From contig CBFHRX010000057.1 in the NCBI GenBank assembly GCA_965658355.1, positions 1 to 6,079 of the forward strand: DNA of 6,079 bases, given 5' to 3'. The position numbers and the translations under genes are program-made. Under the pieces are notes generated by a model. That model did not search any database, had not been told where the DNA came from, and saw only the letters and a list, made by a program, of their open reading frames with translations. Positions 5,110 through 6,079 of this stretch are shown piece by piece (position 1 is the stretch's first letter; every line of letters begins with the position of its first letter). The DNA is from UBA11891 sp965658355 (GTDB lineage: Bacteria > Bacteroidota > Bacteroidia > Flavobacteriales > Flavobacteriaceae).

Positions 5110-6079
5110 TTATATCATCTTTAAGTGAAGCACCATGACCGGGTCTGTCTGTAGGCATGGTAATCCCCGATTCCATCGGAGCCCCTACTGCTGGGTCTGG
5201 TGATAAGTTGTAATGTGAATCCAAATCAATGTGGTCTAATACTCCCGATAGGGCTGCCGCTGCCGCAATAGAAATCGAAGATTCACTCATGCAGCCGACC
5301 ATGGTTTTTAAACCAAATGCTTTTGCTGTGGCTATAATTCGAACTGCCTCTGTAATACCGCCACATTTCATGAGCTTAAAATTGACACCATGAACAGCAG
5401 AGGCCCATTGGGGAATATCCTGAGCAAACCGACAAGATTCGTCTACATAAATAGGGAGGGCTGATTGCAAATACAAGGGTGATAAATTGGCTTCATCCCC
5501 TTCTTTTAAGGGTTGCTCTATATAGCTTACCCCCCGTTCTGCAAGCCAATGGCTCATGGAGATCGCGCTGTCTAAATCCCAGCCACCGTTGGCATCTACT
5601 CGCAGCTTGACATCATAAGGTTGACAGCTTTCTACTACCTGCTCAAACATGGCTTTGTCTGCTGCTACTCCCTCTGGAGATCCCAGTTTTATTTTCAACG
5701 ACTGTACAGTGGTCCCTTCTAATAATAAAGGAACTCTTTCTTTGACTACTTCCGCTGGGTTGATCCCTATTGTTACCGAAGTAGGCTGAGTGGGCTTGGG
5801 GAAACCCAATAATTGATAAAGGGGAAGCGCCGCTTTTTTGGCCGTCCAATCCCAAAGTGCAATATCCAAACCCGCATATGCACAGGGAGCAATTTGCAGC
5901 TGTCGCGCCCGTTGCTCTGTCTCATAAATACTAAGGCCTTCTATTCCTGAGGACACGAGTCGTTCTAGTTCCTCAACTACTTTTTCTGGGCTGTCTGCAT
6001 TTTCATTTTTGCCGGGAGCGGCTTCGCCCCAACCTACTATCCCGTCTTTTTCTACCGACACAAAAATATTATAAGAGTC
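5093..6079 (-). CDS. Enolase-superfamily dipeptide epimerase / DgcA-like N-acyl-glutamate racemase, N-terminus outside window
   Basis: The frame is open to the right edge (328 visible residues, beginning DSYNIFVSVEKDG). The GTG at 6059-6061 is an internal Val codon in the conserved N-terminal sheet, not a start; about 20-40 residues should lie beyond the window. It belongs to the muconate-lactonising/dipeptide epimerase subgroup. Counting from the visible edge, the catalytic Lys pair is KIKLG (129-133), the metal ligands are Asp162 (DANGGW), Glu188 (YIEQPL) and Asp213 (VDES), and the second base is Lys235 (NFKLMKCGG). A DLD motif (285-287, followed by SH) matches the DxD that binds the substrate ammonium group in L-Ala-D/L-Glu epimerases. 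It interconverts the alpha-carbon configuration of a Glu moiety by proton abstraction. Partnered with DUF1611, it may instead be DgcA, racemising N-acetyl-D-Glu. It overlaps the DUF1611 start by 17 bases. Everything after the N-terminal edge appears intact. Confidence 0.93.
   Translation of the reverse strand, partial: DSYNIFVSVEKDGIVGWGEAAPGKNENADSPEKVVEELERLVSSGIEGLSIYETEQRARQLQIAPCAYAGLDIALWDWTAKKAALPLYQLLGFPKPTQPTSVTIGINPAEVVKERVPLLLEGTTVQSLKIKLGSPEGVAADKAMFEQVVESCQPYDVKLRVDANGGWDLDSAISMSHWLAERGVSYIEQPLKEGDEANLSPLYLQSALPIYVDESCRFAQDIPQWASAVHGVNFKLMKCGGITEAVRIIATAKAFGLKTMVGCMSESSISIAAAAALSGVLDHIDLDSHYNLSPDPAVGAPMESGITMPTDRPGHGASLKDDINVTSL

Noticed and set aside
6059..6061. GTG as the true start of the epimerase
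   Set aside because: The frame continues upstream to the window edge with DSYNIF, which fits the N-terminal sheet of dipeptide epimerases; the gene is truncated by the window.

Overview
The window looks like a compact stretch of a Bacteroidota chromosome, probably a marine Flavobacteriia-type organism; this is inference. The basis is mid-40s GC by eye, A/T-rich start regions without Shine-Dalgarno sequences, a signal peptide ending in the Bacteroidota-style FGQ, and gene families common in that phylum (ABA4-like, YkuK/DUF458, OsmC, and an enolase-superfamily epimerase beside DUF1611). I see no mobile element, CRISPR array, tRNA or rRNA, and no stretch over 300 bases lacks a gene.

Layout: ten protein genes form five two-gene units that alternate in direction. 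(1) Minus, 1350 to beyond the left edge: a 53-residue membrane protein, then a secreted M20-family amidohydrolase that is cut off at its C-terminus. (2) Plus, 1395-2035: an 80-residue membrane protein coupled by an ATGA overlap to an OsmC-family peroxidase-like protein. (3) Minus, 2639-2032: an ABA4-like membrane protein coupled by an ATGA overlap to a 61-residue membrane protein. (4) Plus, 2701-4084: a YkuK-type RNase H-fold protein, then, one base later, a GhrA-like D-2-hydroxyacid dehydrogenase. (5) Minus, from beyond the right edge to 4078: an enolase-superfamily dipeptide epimerase / N-acyl-glutamate racemase candidate (N-terminus outside the window) overlapping a DUF1611 protein by 17 bases. 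Both convergent junctions overlap at their stop codons, by 4 and 7 bases. Units 1/2 and 3/4 diverge from short spacers of 44 and 61 bases.

Function: the most informative pair is the last. DUF1611 (DgcN) and an enolase-superfamily racemase (DgcA) have been described as a D-glutamate catabolic route: N-acetylation of D-Glu, then racemisation to N-acetyl-L-Glu. The same arrangement was traditionally read as L-Ala-D/L-Glu epimerase plus an unknown protein, in salvage of peptidoglycan peptides. Either way the pair points to D-glutamate or muropeptide use. The exported M20 amidohydrolase could supply or finish related amide cleavage, but it is in a separate unit and that link is speculation. The remaining genes look like housekeeping or stress functions of uncertain connection.
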